Shown in pieces: positions 33,989-42,615 of a DNA stretch of 64,000 nt (positions within the stretch are counted from its first letter, which is position 1; every line of letters begins with the position of its first letter). Both the position numbers and the translations under genes were made by a program. Origin of the DNA: Leptothrix sp. (in: b-proteobacteria) (lineage in GTDB: Bacteria > Pseudomonadota > Gammaproteobacteria > Burkholderiales > Burkholderiaceae_C); assembly GCA_013822685.1 (NCBI GenBank), contig PNKV01000009.1:62001-126000 (forward strand). Reading direction: 5' to 3'. Below the pieces are notes generated by a model. That model was given only the letters and a program-made list of their open reading frames with translations. It was not told the DNA's origin and searched no databases.

Positions 33989-35797
33989 TCATGCCGCATT
34001 CAGGATGCGGATCAGCTCGCTGGGGTTCAGTGGCTTGCGCAGCAGCGTGACGCCCACCCCGGCCGCGCGCGATCCCAGATCGGCCGTGGCATCGGCGGTC
34101 AGCAAGAAGGCGGGCAGGTCTTCTCCAAACTCATAGCGCAGTTGAGCAATGGCTTCCAGCCCCGTGATGCTCAGGCCCAGGCGGTAATCGCTGATCACGG
34201 CCACGGGCAGGTCGCCCAAAGGCATCTCGCCACTGGTCTGCAAGGCGGCCACGGCCTCCACCGCGATCTCCGGGGTGTGCCCGGTGGCCGCTTGCCAGCC
34301 GTTTTGGCGCAGCACCAGCGCCATGCTGTCCAACACCTGCGGCTCGTCGTCGATCACCACCACCACGCCACGTTGATGCGGGTCTTTGTGATCAGCTTGG
34401 CTGAGGGCCGCCGCGTTGGGCGATGGTGCGGCGATCGGCTCGCGCAGCGGCAACCGCAGTGAAAAGCAGGAGCCGCGCCCCAGCCTGGACCTCACCGTGA
34501 CCTGCACCCGGCCCAGGCGGGCCAGCCGGCGCACCACCGCCAGCCCCAGTCCCAGGCCTTCGCCTGAGCGGCGCGCCGTTGAATGCGCTTGAAAGTAGTC
34601 GTCAAAGATGCGCTCGCGGTGCTCCGGGGCCACGCCCACGCCGCTGTCCCACACCTGGCAGACGACCCAACGCCCACGCACCCGGGCCCGCAGCCGGACG
34701 TGGCCCTGGTGGGTATAGCGCACCGCGTTGTTGAGCAGATTCCGCAAGATGCGCTCGGTGATGTGCGGGTCCGCCTGCACCCAGGCGTCGGTGGCGTCCA
34801 CCCGCCAGCTCAGGCCCTTGTTGGCGCACAGCACCGCGAACTCGTGCTCCAGGCGCCGGTACAAGGTCGACAAGGCCAGCGCCTGGGGCTGGTGCTCCAC
34901 CCGCTCGGCGTCGATGCTGGCCACGTCGAACATGCGCTCGAACAAGGTGCTCAGTGAGCGCAGCGAGGTGCTGATCTTGGACAGCAAGTCCTGCCCCTCG
35001 GGCTGGGTCACCCAGGGGTTGAGCGCATTGGTCAGCAGCATCATCACGTGCAAGGGCTGGCGCAGGTCGTGGCTGGCGGCGGCGAAGAACTCGCTCTTTT
35101 GCCGGTCGGCACCTTCGGCCAGGGCCTTGGCCAGGGTGACCTGGTTGATCTCATGGCGAAGTTGCAGTACCAAGGCGGCGTTTTCGTGGCGCAGCAAGGC
35201 CCCTTCGCGCAACCGCCGGCTGATGCCTGACGAGATGAACATGCAGGTGACCATGGACAACATCAGCACCACCGCCAGGTAGACCGAGCTGTCTTCGTTG
35301 TCGACCAGCAGGCGCGCGCTGACCAGGAGCAGCAGCGGAAAACTGCCAAAGAAGCCCACGATCCAGTCGTGCACCAGCACCAGCATCAGCGTGTAGCCAT
35401 AGACCACAACGGCCGCCACCAGGCTCATCTTCCAGCCCGCGGTGGCCACGCTCAGCAGCGCCACGCCCATCAAACCCCAGAACAAACTTTGCAGCAGATG
35501 CCAACCCACCAGGCTCGCCCGCCAGGTGCGGTAGCCCGAAGCAGCGATGCCAAAGCGCTGAAAACGCCGGCTCATCAAGCCCACAGTGGCCCACAGCAAC
35601 AGCAGGCCAATGGCCGGCGTGACCCAGTACCAGCGTGGCAAGGGCGAATCCTTCACCATCCAGGCGAGCAGTAGCAGCGCGGGAATTTGCGGGAAAACGG
35701 AGCCAGGCGTGACGCGCCAGCTGTCTTGAAGCAACTGCAGATCGATGCGGGACTCGATGGGCGCCAGCCCCTTGAGGGAGCCGCGCCACCAACTCAC
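33989..35797 (-). CDS. Hybrid sensor histidine kinase with C-terminal receiver domain
   Basis: The 602-aa membrane kinase has about six N-terminal hydrophobic segments (residues ~35-190) with little periplasmic loop. A short coil and an H-box, ASHDLRQPLH (phospho-acceptor H243), follow. An HATPase domain has RNLLNNAVRYT, DSGVGV and GEGLGLGLAVV, and a receiver domain has acidic IDDEP, phospho-acceptor D in ISDYRLG and K in LRKPL. Key residues all look intact. The GTG start at 35797 overlaps the stop of the response-regulator gene (GTGA) and has GAGGAG upstream, so the pair is coupled. The signal is unknown. Confidence 0.9.
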   Translation of the reverse strand: MSWWRGSLKGLAPIESRIDLQLLQDSWRVTPGSVFPQIPALLLLAWMVKDSPLPRWYWVTPAIGLLLLWATVGLMSRRFQRFGIAASGYRTWRASLVGWHLLQSLFWGLMGVALLSVATAGWKMSLVAAVVVYGYTLMLVLVHDWIVGFFGSFPLLLLVSARLLVDNEDSSVYLAVVLMLSMVTCMFISSGISRRLREGALLRHENAALVLQLRHEINQVTLAKALAEGADRQKSEFFAAASHDLRQPLHVMMLLTNALNPWVTQPEGQDLLSKISTSLRSLSTLFERMFDVASIDAERVEHQPQALALSTLYRRLEHEFAVLCANKGLSWRVDATDAWVQADPHITERILRNLLNNAVRYTHQGHVRLRARVRGRWVVCQVWDSGVGVAPEHRERIFDDYFQAHSTARRSGEGLGLGLAVVRRLARLGRVQVTVRSRLGRGSCFSLRLPLREPIAAPSPNAAALSQADHKDPHQRGVVVVIDDEPQVLDSMALVLRQNGWQAATGHTPEIAVEAVAALQTSGEMPLGDLPVAVISDYRLGLSITGLEAIAQLRYEFGEDLPAFLLTADATADLGSRAAGVGVTLLRKPLNPSELIRILNAA

Positions 35798-36459
35798 GGT
35801 AGCTGCTCCTCGGCGGGCAACTGGCGTGAGCACAACAAGACCAACTGCGTGCGGCTGTGCACCTTGTAGGCCCGGAAGATGGCGCTCACGTGCAACTTCA
35901 CGGTTTCCGGGCTGATGCCCAGCGCGGTGGCGATCACCGGGTTGGAGCAACCGCGCGTGATCCAGGTCAGCACGTCTTTCTGGCGCGGTGTGAGCTTGGT
36001 GCTGGGTAGCAAGTCGGGCGAATCGGGCAGGGTGGCCGCCGGGCTGGACAACAGGTCGGCCGGAAAATGCAGGCGCCCTTCGACCAAAGCTTGCAGCGCC
36101 GTCATGAAGCCATCCAGCTCGCCCAGTTTGGGGATGAAGCACGAGGCGCCGTGGTGGATGCATTCCAGCGCCAGTTGCGCGTCGGTGCTGCCGGTGATGA
36201 TGCCGATGCGCTGGGTGGTGGCGACCTGGCGCACGTGCTTGAGGGTGTCCACGCCACTGCTGTCGGGCAGGCCCAGGTCCAGCAGGACGGCGTCGATCGG
36301 GTCGGCGGCCGAGCTGGCCAGGTGCGACAAGGCGCCTCGGCAGGTGTTGGCCTGCGAGAAGCGCGCCAGCGGTTGCAGGCTTCGGATGGCGTGCATCATC
36401 CCTTCGCGGATGAGGCTGTGATCATCAACTAACAAGTAATGCGGAGATTGGTGATCCAT
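35794..36459 (-). CDS. LuxR/NarL-type response regulator
   Basis: The 221-aa regulator has a receiver domain (VDDH at 11-14, phospho-acceptor D61 in LLDLGLPDSSG, Lys in CFIPK). A C-terminal LuxR-type HTH follows (LTPRQKDVLTWITRGCSNPVI through TVKLHVSAIF, about 156-205). It is the upstream partner of the hybrid kinase with a 4-bp overlap, making it the likely output of that system. The regulon is not evident from the surroundings. Confidence 0.92.
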   Translation of the reverse strand: MDHQSPHYLLVDDHSLIREGMMHAIRSLQPLARFSQANTCRGALSHLASSAADPIDAVLLDLGLPDSSGVDTLKHVRQVATTQRIGIITGSTDAQLALECIHHGASCFIPKLGELDGFMTALQALVEGRLHFPADLLSSPAATLPDSPDLLPSTKLTPRQKDVLTWITRGCSNPVIATALGISPETVKLHVSAIFRAYKVHSRTQLVLLCSRQLPAEEQLP

Positions 36460-36494
36460 GGCGCCTTCTTCAGGGCGTGATCTTATCTGGGAGG

Positions 36495-37181
36495 TCAGCG
36501 TTGTCCAAAGATGGCGGACCCGATTCGTACCATGGTTGACCCTTGTTCCACGGCCATTTCGAGGTCGGCGCTCATGCCCATGGACAAAGTATCCAGTGTT
36601 AACCCGTGATCACGCAGCTCATCAAACACTTCTCGTATTTTTTTCAGGGCCTGGTGTTGGGTGGATGCATCGTTGCTGGGGGCGGGCAGCGCCATCACCC
36701 CCCTCAATTGCAGGTGGGGCAGCTGGGCCACGGCCTGGGCCAAGGCCAGGGCACCCGCCGATTCGACGCCGCTTTTGCTGGCCTCGCCGCTGGTGTTGAC
36801 CTGGATGCACACCTGCAGGGGGGGCAAATCCGCCGGCCGTTGCTCGCTCAGGCGTTGGGCAATCTTCAGGCGGTCCACCGTGTGCACCCAGTCGAAGTGC
36901 TCGGCCACCACGCGGGTCTTGTTGCTCTGCAAGGGGCCGATCAGGTGCCATTCGATCTGCTCGCGCAAATCGGCCAGCTCGACCATCTTGTCCACGGCCT
37001 CTTGCACGTAGTTTTCACCAAAGCGGTGCTGTCCGGCCTGAAAGGCCTCGCGCACATCGGCCGCCGAGAAGGTCTTGCTGACCGCCAGCAATGTGACACC
37101 ATCGGCCGGACGGTCCACTTTTGAACAAGCCTGCTGTATTCGGCTTTGCACGAGTTGTAGCTTGCTGGTGATCGTCGCCAT
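36495..37181 (-). CDS. yggS: PLP homeostasis protein YggS
   Basis: YggS binds pyridoxal 5'-phosphate without known enzyme activity and helps keep vitamin B6 and amino-acid pools balanced. The 228-aa protein has the PLP lysine in LLAVSKTFSA (K36), HRFGENYVQEA, IEWHLIGPLQSNK and the phosphate-binding end LSMGMSADLEMAVEQGSTMVRIGSAIFG. It is divergent from pilT with only 35 bp between the starts; the same yggS-pilT neighbourhood is found in many gamma- and betaproteobacteria. Confidence 0.95.
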   Translation of the reverse strand: MATITSKLQLVQSRIQQACSKVDRPADGVTLLAVSKTFSAADVREAFQAGQHRFGENYVQEAVDKMVELADLREQIEWHLIGPLQSNKTRVVAEHFDWVHTVDRLKIAQRLSEQRPADLPPLQVCIQVNTSGEASKSGVESAGALALAQAVAQLPHLQLRGVMALPAPSNDASTQHQALKKIREVFDELRDHGLTLDTLSMGMSADLEMAVEQGSTMVRIGSAIFGQR

Positions 37182-37216
37182 AATGGTCTGTTAAGAAATC
37201 CCGGCCCCAATCATCC

Positions 37217-38260
37217 ATGGATATCACCCAACTTCTCGCCTTCTCGGTCAAGAACAAAGCGTCTGACCTGCACTTGTCGGCGGGTTTGCCCCCCATGATC
37301 CGGGTTCACGGGGACGTGCGGCGCATCAACGTCGACGCGCTGGACCACAAGCAGGTCCACGACATGGTGTACGACATCATGAACGACGCCCAGCGCAAGA
37401 TGTACGAAGAGACGCTGGAGTGCGACTTCTCTTTTGAAATTCAAGGCTTGGCCCGTTTCCGCGTCAATGCTTTCAACCAGAACCGGGGCGCCGGCGCCGT
37501 GTTCCGGACCATTCCTTCCAAGATCCTGACGCTGGAGCAGCTCAACGCGCCCAAGATTTTCGCCGACCTGGCCTTGAAGCCTCGCGGTCTGGTGCTGGTC
37601 ACCGGCCCCACCGGTTCGGGCAAGTCGACGACGCTGGCGGGCATGGTTAATCACCTGAACGAATCCGAATACGGCCACATCCTGACGGTCGAAGACCCAA
37701 TCGAATTCGTGCACGAATCGAAAAAGTGCCTGATCAACCAGCGCGAAGTCGGCCCGCACACCATGAGCTTCTCGAACGCGCTGCGCTCCGCACTGCGTGA
37801 AGACCCGGACTGCATCCTCGTGGGCGAAATGCGCGACCTGGAAACCATCCGCCTGGCCCTGACCGCCGCTGAAACCGGCCACTTGGTGTTCGGCACGCTG
37901 CATACCTCCAGCGCCGCCAAGACCATCGACCGCGTGGTCGACGTCTTCCCCGCCGCCGAAAAAGACATGGTCCGCGCCATGTTGTCCGAATCGCTGGTGG
38001 CGGTGATTTCGCAGTCGCTGTGCAAGCTGAAAGACGGCTCGGGCCGCGTGGCCGCGCACGAAATCATGGTGGCCAATGCCGCCATCCGCAATCTGATCCG
38101 CGAAAACAAGATCGCCCAGATGTACTCGGCCATCCAGACCGGCAACAACGCCGGCATGCAGACGCTCGACCAGAACCTGTCCGACCTGGTGCGCCGCAAC
38201 CTCATTTCACCCGCCGAAGCCCGCTCCAGGGCCAAGACGCCCGAGAACTTCCCGGGCTGA
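37217..38260 (+). CDS. pilT: Type IV pilus retraction ATPase PilT
   Basis: PilT is the hexameric motor that depolymerises type IV pili for twitching motility. The 347-aa protein has Walker A GPTGSGKST (130-138), an Asp box EDPIEFVH, Walker B ILVGEMRDLETI, the His box and the C-terminal AIRNLIRE motif needed for retraction in other species. The shared yggS-pilT control region is very short. A cyclic-nucleotide-binding gene follows after one base, then pilU. Confidence 0.96.
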   Translation: MDITQLLAFSVKNKASDLHLSAGLPPMIRVHGDVRRINVDALDHKQVHDMVYDIMNDAQRKMYEETLECDFSFEIQGLARFRVNAFNQNRGAGAVFRTIPSKILTLEQLNAPKIFADLALKPRGLVLVTGPTGSGKSTTLAGMVNHLNESEYGHILTVEDPIEFVHESKKCLINQREVGPHTMSFSNALRSALREDPDCILVGEMRDLETIRLALTAAETGHLVFGTLHTSSAAKTIDRVVDVFPAAEKDMVRAMLSESLVAVISQSLCKLKDGSGRVAAHEIMVANAAIRNLIRENKIAQMYSAIQTGNNAGMQTLDQNLSDLVRRNLISPAEARSRAKTPENFPG

Positions 38261-38261
38261 C

Positions 38262-38909
38262 ATGAGACGTTTGCTGGACCGATTCAAGATCGCAGGCCCG
38301 GGCGACAACGCCACAGAGGAGCGCGAGGCCGACGACGAGGGGTTCTTCTCCACCCAGTTCATGGAACGCCCCGAGCTGTCCCGGGCCGCCTCGGCCTGGA
38401 CTTCGCGCGCGCTGGCCGTCGGCGCCCAGGGCCTCGATCCCGCGATGGGGGTCGAGTTGCTGCTCAAAGCCTGGCACGACGACACCTTCACCAGCCTGAT
38501 GGGCGAGGCTGAGCGCGACAAACTCCGCACTCACCTCGAATTCGTCACGGTTCCGGCCGGAAGAGAGTTGATCGTTCAGGACGAAAAAGGCGACTATGCC
38601 TTGGTGATACTCGAGGGCCTGGTGGCGGTCGACCGCGTGCAGCCCACGGGCGAGCGCGCCCGCCTGGCCGAATTGCGCGAAGGGGATGTCTTGGGTGAAA
38701 TGTCTTTGCTGGATGCCGGGGCGCGTTTCGCGTCCTGCCAGACGCTGAGCCGCTGCTCCCTGGCCATCATCACGCGCAGCGCGCTCGACGAGTTCGCCAT
38801 CGAAGAGCCCCGGCTGGGCTTTGCGCTGATGGCGGGCGTGGCCCGCCGCCTGTCGCTGCGCATGCGCCAACTCAGCGCGCGCCTGGGCGCCCTGCTCACG
38901 GCTGGTTGA
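38262..38909 (+). CDS. Cyclic-nucleotide-binding (Crp-like) domain protein between pilT and pilU
   Basis: The 215-aa protein has an N-terminal acidic/unstructured part. A cNMP-binding fold then runs from about 80 to 195: FVTVPAGRELIVQDEKGDYALVILEG, followed by a phosphate-cassette-like GDVLGEMSLLDAGARFASCQT. It lacks the C-terminal HTH of Crp, ending in a helix (SLRMRQLSARLGALLTAG). The gene starts one base after pilT and lies 45 bp before pilU, so it very likely works with the retraction motors. Cyclic AMP, c-di-GMP or another nucleotide could be the ligand. Confidence 0.85.
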   Translation: MRRLLDRFKIAGPGDNATEEREADDEGFFSTQFMERPELSRAASAWTSRALAVGAQGLDPAMGVELLLKAWHDDTFTSLMGEAERDKLRTHLEFVTVPAGRELIVQDEKGDYALVILEGLVAVDRVQPTGERARLAELREGDVLGEMSLLDAGARFASCQTLSRCSLAIITRSALDEFAIEEPRLGFALMAGVARRLSLRMRQLSARLGALLTAG

Positions 38910-38954
38910 TTTACAGTCCACACAACGTTCAAAACATTCACTGGGATTCATGCC

Positions 38955-40091
38955 ATGGAACGCGATCAGGCCTCCAAATTCATCAACGATCTGCTCAAGC
39001 TGATGATCGCGCGTGGGGGCTCCGACTTGTTCCTCACGGCCGAATTCCCGCCCGCCATCAAGGTCGACGGCAAGGTGACCAAGGTGTCGCCCCAGCCCTT
39101 GACGGCGCAGCACACCATGGCCCTGGCCCGTTCGATCATGAACGACAAGCAGGCTGCGGAATTCGAGCGCACCAAGGAGTGCAACTTCGCCATCTCGCCA
39201 GGCGGGGTGGGGCGCTTCCGCGTGAACGTGTTCGTGCAGCAAAGCTTCGTCGGCATGGTGCTGCGGACCATTCCGCAGCAGCTGCCCACGGTCGATGCGA
39301 TGGGCCTGCCGCAGATCCTGAAAGAAGTCGCGATGAACAAGCGCGGCCTGGTCATCCTGGTGGGTGGCACAGGTTCGGGCAAGTCAACCACGCTGGCGGC
39401 CATGGTCGACCACCGCAACGAGAACACCTACGGCCACATCATCACCATCGAAGACCCGGTCGAGTTCGTGCACCCGCACAAGAACTGCATCGTCACGCAG
39501 CGCGAGGTCGGCATCGACACCGACGGCTGGGAGATGGCGCTGAAGAACACGCTGCGCCAGGCCCCTGACGTGATCCTGATGGGCGAAATCCGCGACCGTG
39601 AAACCATGGAACACGCCGTGGCCTTCGCTGAAACCGGCCACTTGTGCATGGCCACGCTGCACGCCAACAGCGCCAACCAGGCGCTTGACCGCATCATCAA
39701 CTTCTTCCCTGAAGAGCGCCGCACCCAGTTGCTGATGGACTTGTCGCTCAACCTGAAGGCGCTGGTCTCGCAACGCCTGCTGCCGCGCCAGGAAGGCAAG
39801 GGCCGCGCCGCCGCCGTCGAGATCCTGCTCAACACCCCGCTGATCAGCGACATGATCTTCAAGGGCGAGGTCGGTGAGATCAAAGAGATCATGAAGAAGT
39901 CGCGCGAGCTGGGCATGCAGACCTTCGACCAGGCCCTGTTCGACCTGTTCGAGAGCAACGACATCACCTTTGAAGACGCGCTGCGCAACGCCGACTCGGT
40001 CAACGACCTGCGCCTGCAGATCAAGCTGCACAGCCAGCGCGCGCGCAGCCTCGACCTGGCCTCTGGCACCGAGCACTTCAAGATCGTTTGA
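38955..40091 (+). CDS. pilU: Type IV pilus retraction ATPase PilU
   Basis: PilU is the accessory retraction ATPase that helps PilT pull against load. The 378-aa protein has Walker A GGTGSGKST (137-145), Asp box EDPVEFVHPHK, Walker B VILMGEIRDRETM, and a C-terminal extension (ELGMQTFDQALFDLFESNDITFEDALRNADS) that fits PilU rather than PilT. It is the third gene of pilT-cNMP-pilU. Confidence 0.95.
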   Translation: MERDQASKFINDLLKLMIARGGSDLFLTAEFPPAIKVDGKVTKVSPQPLTAQHTMALARSIMNDKQAAEFERTKECNFAISPGGVGRFRVNVFVQQSFVGMVLRTIPQQLPTVDAMGLPQILKEVAMNKRGLVILVGGTGSGKSTTLAAMVDHRNENTYGHIITIEDPVEFVHPHKNCIVTQREVGIDTDGWEMALKNTLRQAPDVILMGEIRDRETMEHAVAFAETGHLCMATLHANSANQALDRIINFFPEERRTQLLMDLSLNLKALVSQRLLPRQEGKGRAAAVEILLNTPLISDMIFKGEVGEIKEIMKKSRELGMQTFDQALFDLFESNDITFEDALRNADSVNDLRLQIKLHSQRARSLDLASGTEHFKIV

Positions 40092-40096
40092 CGACC

Positions 40097-40987
40097 GTGA
40101 GCAAAACCTACGAGGCCGTGGCGCCGTGCAAAGTGGCCTTCCTGGGCTTGGGCACCATGGGTGCCCCGATGGCGGCCCACCTGCTCAAGGCCGGCCACCA
40201 GGTCACCGTGTACAACCGCACCCAGTCCAAGGCCCTGGATTGGGTGGCCGAGCATGGCGGCGCCTGGGCGGTTTCACCGCGCGAGGCGGTGCGTGAAGCC
40301 CAAATCGTGTTCACCTGCGTGGGCAATGACGATGACCTGCGCAGCGTCACCGTGGGCCCCGAAGGCGCCTTCAGGGCCATGCCCGATGGCAGCGTGCTGG
40401 TCGACCACACCACCACCTCGGCCGAGGTTGCCCGTGAGCTCGCTCAGGTCGCCGATGACCAGGGCTTGCATTTCATCGATGCCCCCGTCTCGGGCGGCAA
40501 TCTGGGCGCCATCAACGGCGTGCTGACCATCATGTGTGGTGGCGATGCCGACGCGTTCAACCGCGTTCAGCCCGTCATGCAGGCCTATGCCCGCGCGGCC
40601 ACCCACCTGGGCACCAGCGGCTCTGGCCAACTGGCCAAAATGGTCAATCAGATCTGCGTGGCGGGAGTGTTGCAAGGCCTGTCTGAGGCCCTGGCTTTTG
40701 GCCAGACCGCGGGCCTGGACATGCAGGCCGTGCTCGGCGTCATCACGCAAGGTGCGGCCGGCAGTTGGCAAATGCAGAACCGCGGCCCCACCATGGTCAA
40801 CGACCTGTTCGACTTCGGCTTCGCCGTTGATTTGATGCGCAAGGACCTGGGCCTGTGCCTGGACGAGGCCAGGCGCCTGGGCGCCCGTTTGCCTGCCACC
40901 GCCTTGATCGACCAGTTCTACGCCGATGTGCAAGGCATGGGCGGCGGGCGCTGGGACACCTCCAGCCTCATCCGCCGTCTGCGCTGA
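40097..40987 (+). CDS. NAD(P)-dependent beta-hydroxyacid dehydrogenase (3-hydroxyisobutyrate dehydrogenase family)
   Basis: The roughly 296-aa enzyme has the N-terminal nucleotide-binding motif GLGTMG (17-22) with NRT after the second strand, which suggests NADP preference. The substrate-binding DAPVSGGNLGA and the catalytic-lysine segment GQLAKMVNQ follow. Substrate class could be 3-hydroxyisobutyrate, tartronate semialdehyde or succinic semialdehyde; the sequence alone does not decide. No ATG is available: GTG 40097 is used, with TTG 40088 (overlapping the pilU stop) as the alternative. Confidence 0.88.
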   Translation: MSKTYEAVAPCKVAFLGLGTMGAPMAAHLLKAGHQVTVYNRTQSKALDWVAEHGGAWAVSPREAVREAQIVFTCVGNDDDLRSVTVGPEGAFRAMPDGSVLVDHTTTSAEVARELAQVADDQGLHFIDAPVSGGNLGAINGVLTIMCGGDADAFNRVQPVMQAYARAATHLGTSGSGQLAKMVNQICVAGVLQGLSEALAFGQTAGLDMQAVLGVITQGAAGSWQMQNRGPTMVNDLFDFGFAVDLMRKDLGLCLDEARRLGARLPATALIDQFYADVQGMGGGRWDTSSLIRRLR

Positions 40988-41002
40988 CTCCGGCGTCAAC
41001 CC

Positions 41003-41653
41003 TCAGGGGTTGGAAGCCGCCGTCGCGGCCGGCCGAGGTGGCGGCAGCTTGCGTGCCAGTTCATCCTCGGTCATCAGTTGGAACACCTTGACCACCTTGG
41101 TCACGCCACTCACACCCGCGGCCAGCTCGGCCGCGCGGTTGGCTTCGCGTTCGGTCACCAGGCCCATCAGGTAAACATCGCCGCGTTCGACCACGATCTT
41201 GAAGGCGTTGGAAAACATGTCGCGCGCATCCACAAAGCTCGCCTTGATCTTGCCCTTGATCAGCACGTCGCTGGAGCGTGAGCCCAGCGAACTGGCGCCC
41301 ATCACCGCCAGCTCATTGACCACGGATTGCACGTTGTCGACGCGCGCCACGGCCTGCTCAACGGCCGTGCGGTCGGCCTCGGAGGCCACTTCGCCCGTCA
41401 GCAACACCAGCCGGTTGTAGGACGTCGCGTTGACGTGCCCACTCTCGCCCACCAGGTCGCGGATGCGCGATGAGGCCTTGATCTCGATGCCCTGGTCTTC
41501 CAGCTGCGTGCCCGAGGTGCGGCGGTCCGAGGCCATGAAGGCCCCGCCGATGGCCGAGCCCAGCACCAGCGGCGCGCAACCGGCCGTCAGGTTCAAGGCC
41601 AGCGCCAAGGCGGTCCAGCGCGCCACGCTCAATGTGTTGATCTTCTTTTTCAA
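41003..41653 (-). CDS. dolP: BON-domain outer-membrane lipoprotein, DolP (YraP)-like
   Basis: DolP is an outer-membrane lipoprotein that supports envelope integrity and the BAM complex in E. coli. The 216-aa product has a lipobox ending LTAGC (Cys about 26). Two BON domains follow, one containing GHVNATSYNRLVLLTGEVASEADR and one starting at IKASFVDARDMFSNAFKIVVERG. A Pro/Ala tail closes it. The TTG start at 41653 overlaps the diaA-like stop (TTGA) and has AGGAG 7 bp upstream. Gene order rsmI / yraN / diaA / dolP mirrors E. coli. Confidence 0.88.
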   Translation of the reverse strand: MKKKINTLSVARWTALALALNLTAGCAPLVLGSAIGGAFMASDRRTSGTQLEDQGIEIKASSRIRDLVGESGHVNATSYNRLVLLTGEVASEADRTAVEQAVARVDNVQSVVNELAVMGASSLGSRSSDVLIKGKIKASFVDARDMFSNAFKIVVERGDVYLMGLVTEREANRAAELAAGVSGVTKVVKVFQLMTEDELARKLPPPRPAATAASNP

Positions 41654-42216
41654 GCCACGTCTCCTAGCAAATGGGTGTCCACGGCCTCGCACAGGCTGTG
41701 CAAGGCCAGCCAAGCCACGGCATACAGCCGGGCCGCCTGGTGTCCGGGCAGGGGTACCCAGACATCGGTGTCTCTCAGCAGCGGGCCCAGCACCGAAGCG
41801 GCCTCGCCCGTGAAAAGCACCAAAGTCAGATCTTGTTCGCGTGCCGCCTCGGTGGCTGCCACCAGCGCGGGTTCATCGCGTTCCAGCGAAAACGCCAGCC
41901 AGATGTCGCCGGGATGGCCCAAGGCGCGCACCTGCGCGACCAGGTTGTCGTCTTTGCCCGGCAAGGCCAGGGCTGCCAGCGGCGGCCGTTCACGGCTCAC
42001 GCCCTTGACCAGCAGGGAAGCAGTCTGCTGCGCCAGCCATTCGGCCTCGGCCACCCCGGCGCACAGCACCTTGCCACCGGCGGTCAGCGCGTGCGTGATG
42101 GCCTGGGCGGCGTAGTGCAGGTGCAGCGCCAGGCGATCGGCCGACTGGTACAGCACATCGGCGGTTTCCAGAAAGGGCTGCTGCGAAAAAGGCTGTTGAA
42201 ATTGAGGATCCGACAT
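41650..42216 (-). CDS. diaA: SIS-domain protein, DiaA/GmhA-like
   Basis: The 188-aa protein of the SIS phosphosugar-binding fold has the helix YQSADRLALHLHYAAQAITHAL, AGGKVLCAGVAEAEWLAQQ and the C-terminal LHSLCEAVDTHLLG. Context with yraN and dolP points to DiaA, the DnaA-binding initiation factor, rather than to the heptose isomerase GmhA. The middle part (ALALPGKDDNLVAQVRALGHPGDIWLAFS) lacks a fully conserved GmhA active site as far as can be seen. The call is family-level and the symbol follows context. Confidence 0.75.
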   Translation of the reverse strand: MSDPQFQQPFSQQPFLETADVLYQSADRLALHLHYAAQAITHALTAGGKVLCAGVAEAEWLAQQTASLLVKGVSRERPPLAALALPGKDDNLVAQVRALGHPGDIWLAFSLERDEPALVAATEAAREQDLTLVLFTGEAASVLGPLLRDTDVWVPLPGHQAARLYAVAWLALHSLCEAVDTHLLGDVA

Positions 42217-42234
42217 GAAGGTCGATGATAAGGG

Positions 42235-42615
42235 CTATGCCGAGGTGTCGAAGGCGGCCACGATCCATTCCAACGCATCGCCATCAATCGCGACCACGTC
42301 GAAGCGGCAGGGAGGCCAGGGATTGAGTTGCATCAGGTAATGCCTTGCGCCGCGGATGCAACGCTGCTGCTTGCCGCGCCCGATGCTGGCCGCCGCACCG
42401 CCATGGTCTGCGCTGCTGCGTTGCCGCACTTCCACGAACACCAAGGTGTTGTCCTTGTCGCGCATGATGAGGTCCACTTCCGCGCCGCGCGCCGACGGGC
42501 CCCGCGCGACCCGATAATTGCGCTCAACCAGTTCCAGACCCTGCGCCTGCAAATAGGCCAGGGCGCGGCCCTCCGCCTCATCTCCTCGGGATTTCGTCGT
42601 GACCTTCGATGCCAA
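42235..42615 (-). CDS. yraN: UPF0102 (YraN) family putative nuclease-like protein
   Basis: The 126-aa protein has the UPF0102 pattern: TTKSRGDEAEGRALAYLQ, a nuclease-like core GAEVDLIMRDKDNTLVFVEV (D and E-x-V spacing as in PD-(D/E)xK enzymes) and CRFDVVAIDG. Function is unproven. Only a TTG codon at 42615 gives the conserved N-terminus. This start lies inside the 5' end of the divergent rsmI gene if rsmI begins at its GTG 42599. Confidence 0.87.
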   Translation of the reverse strand: MASKVTTKSRGDEAEGRALAYLQAQGLELVERNYRVARGPSARGAEVDLIMRDKDNTLVFVEVRQRSSADHGGAAASIGRGKQQRCIRGARHYLMQLNPWPPCRFDVVAIDGDALEWIVAAFDTSA

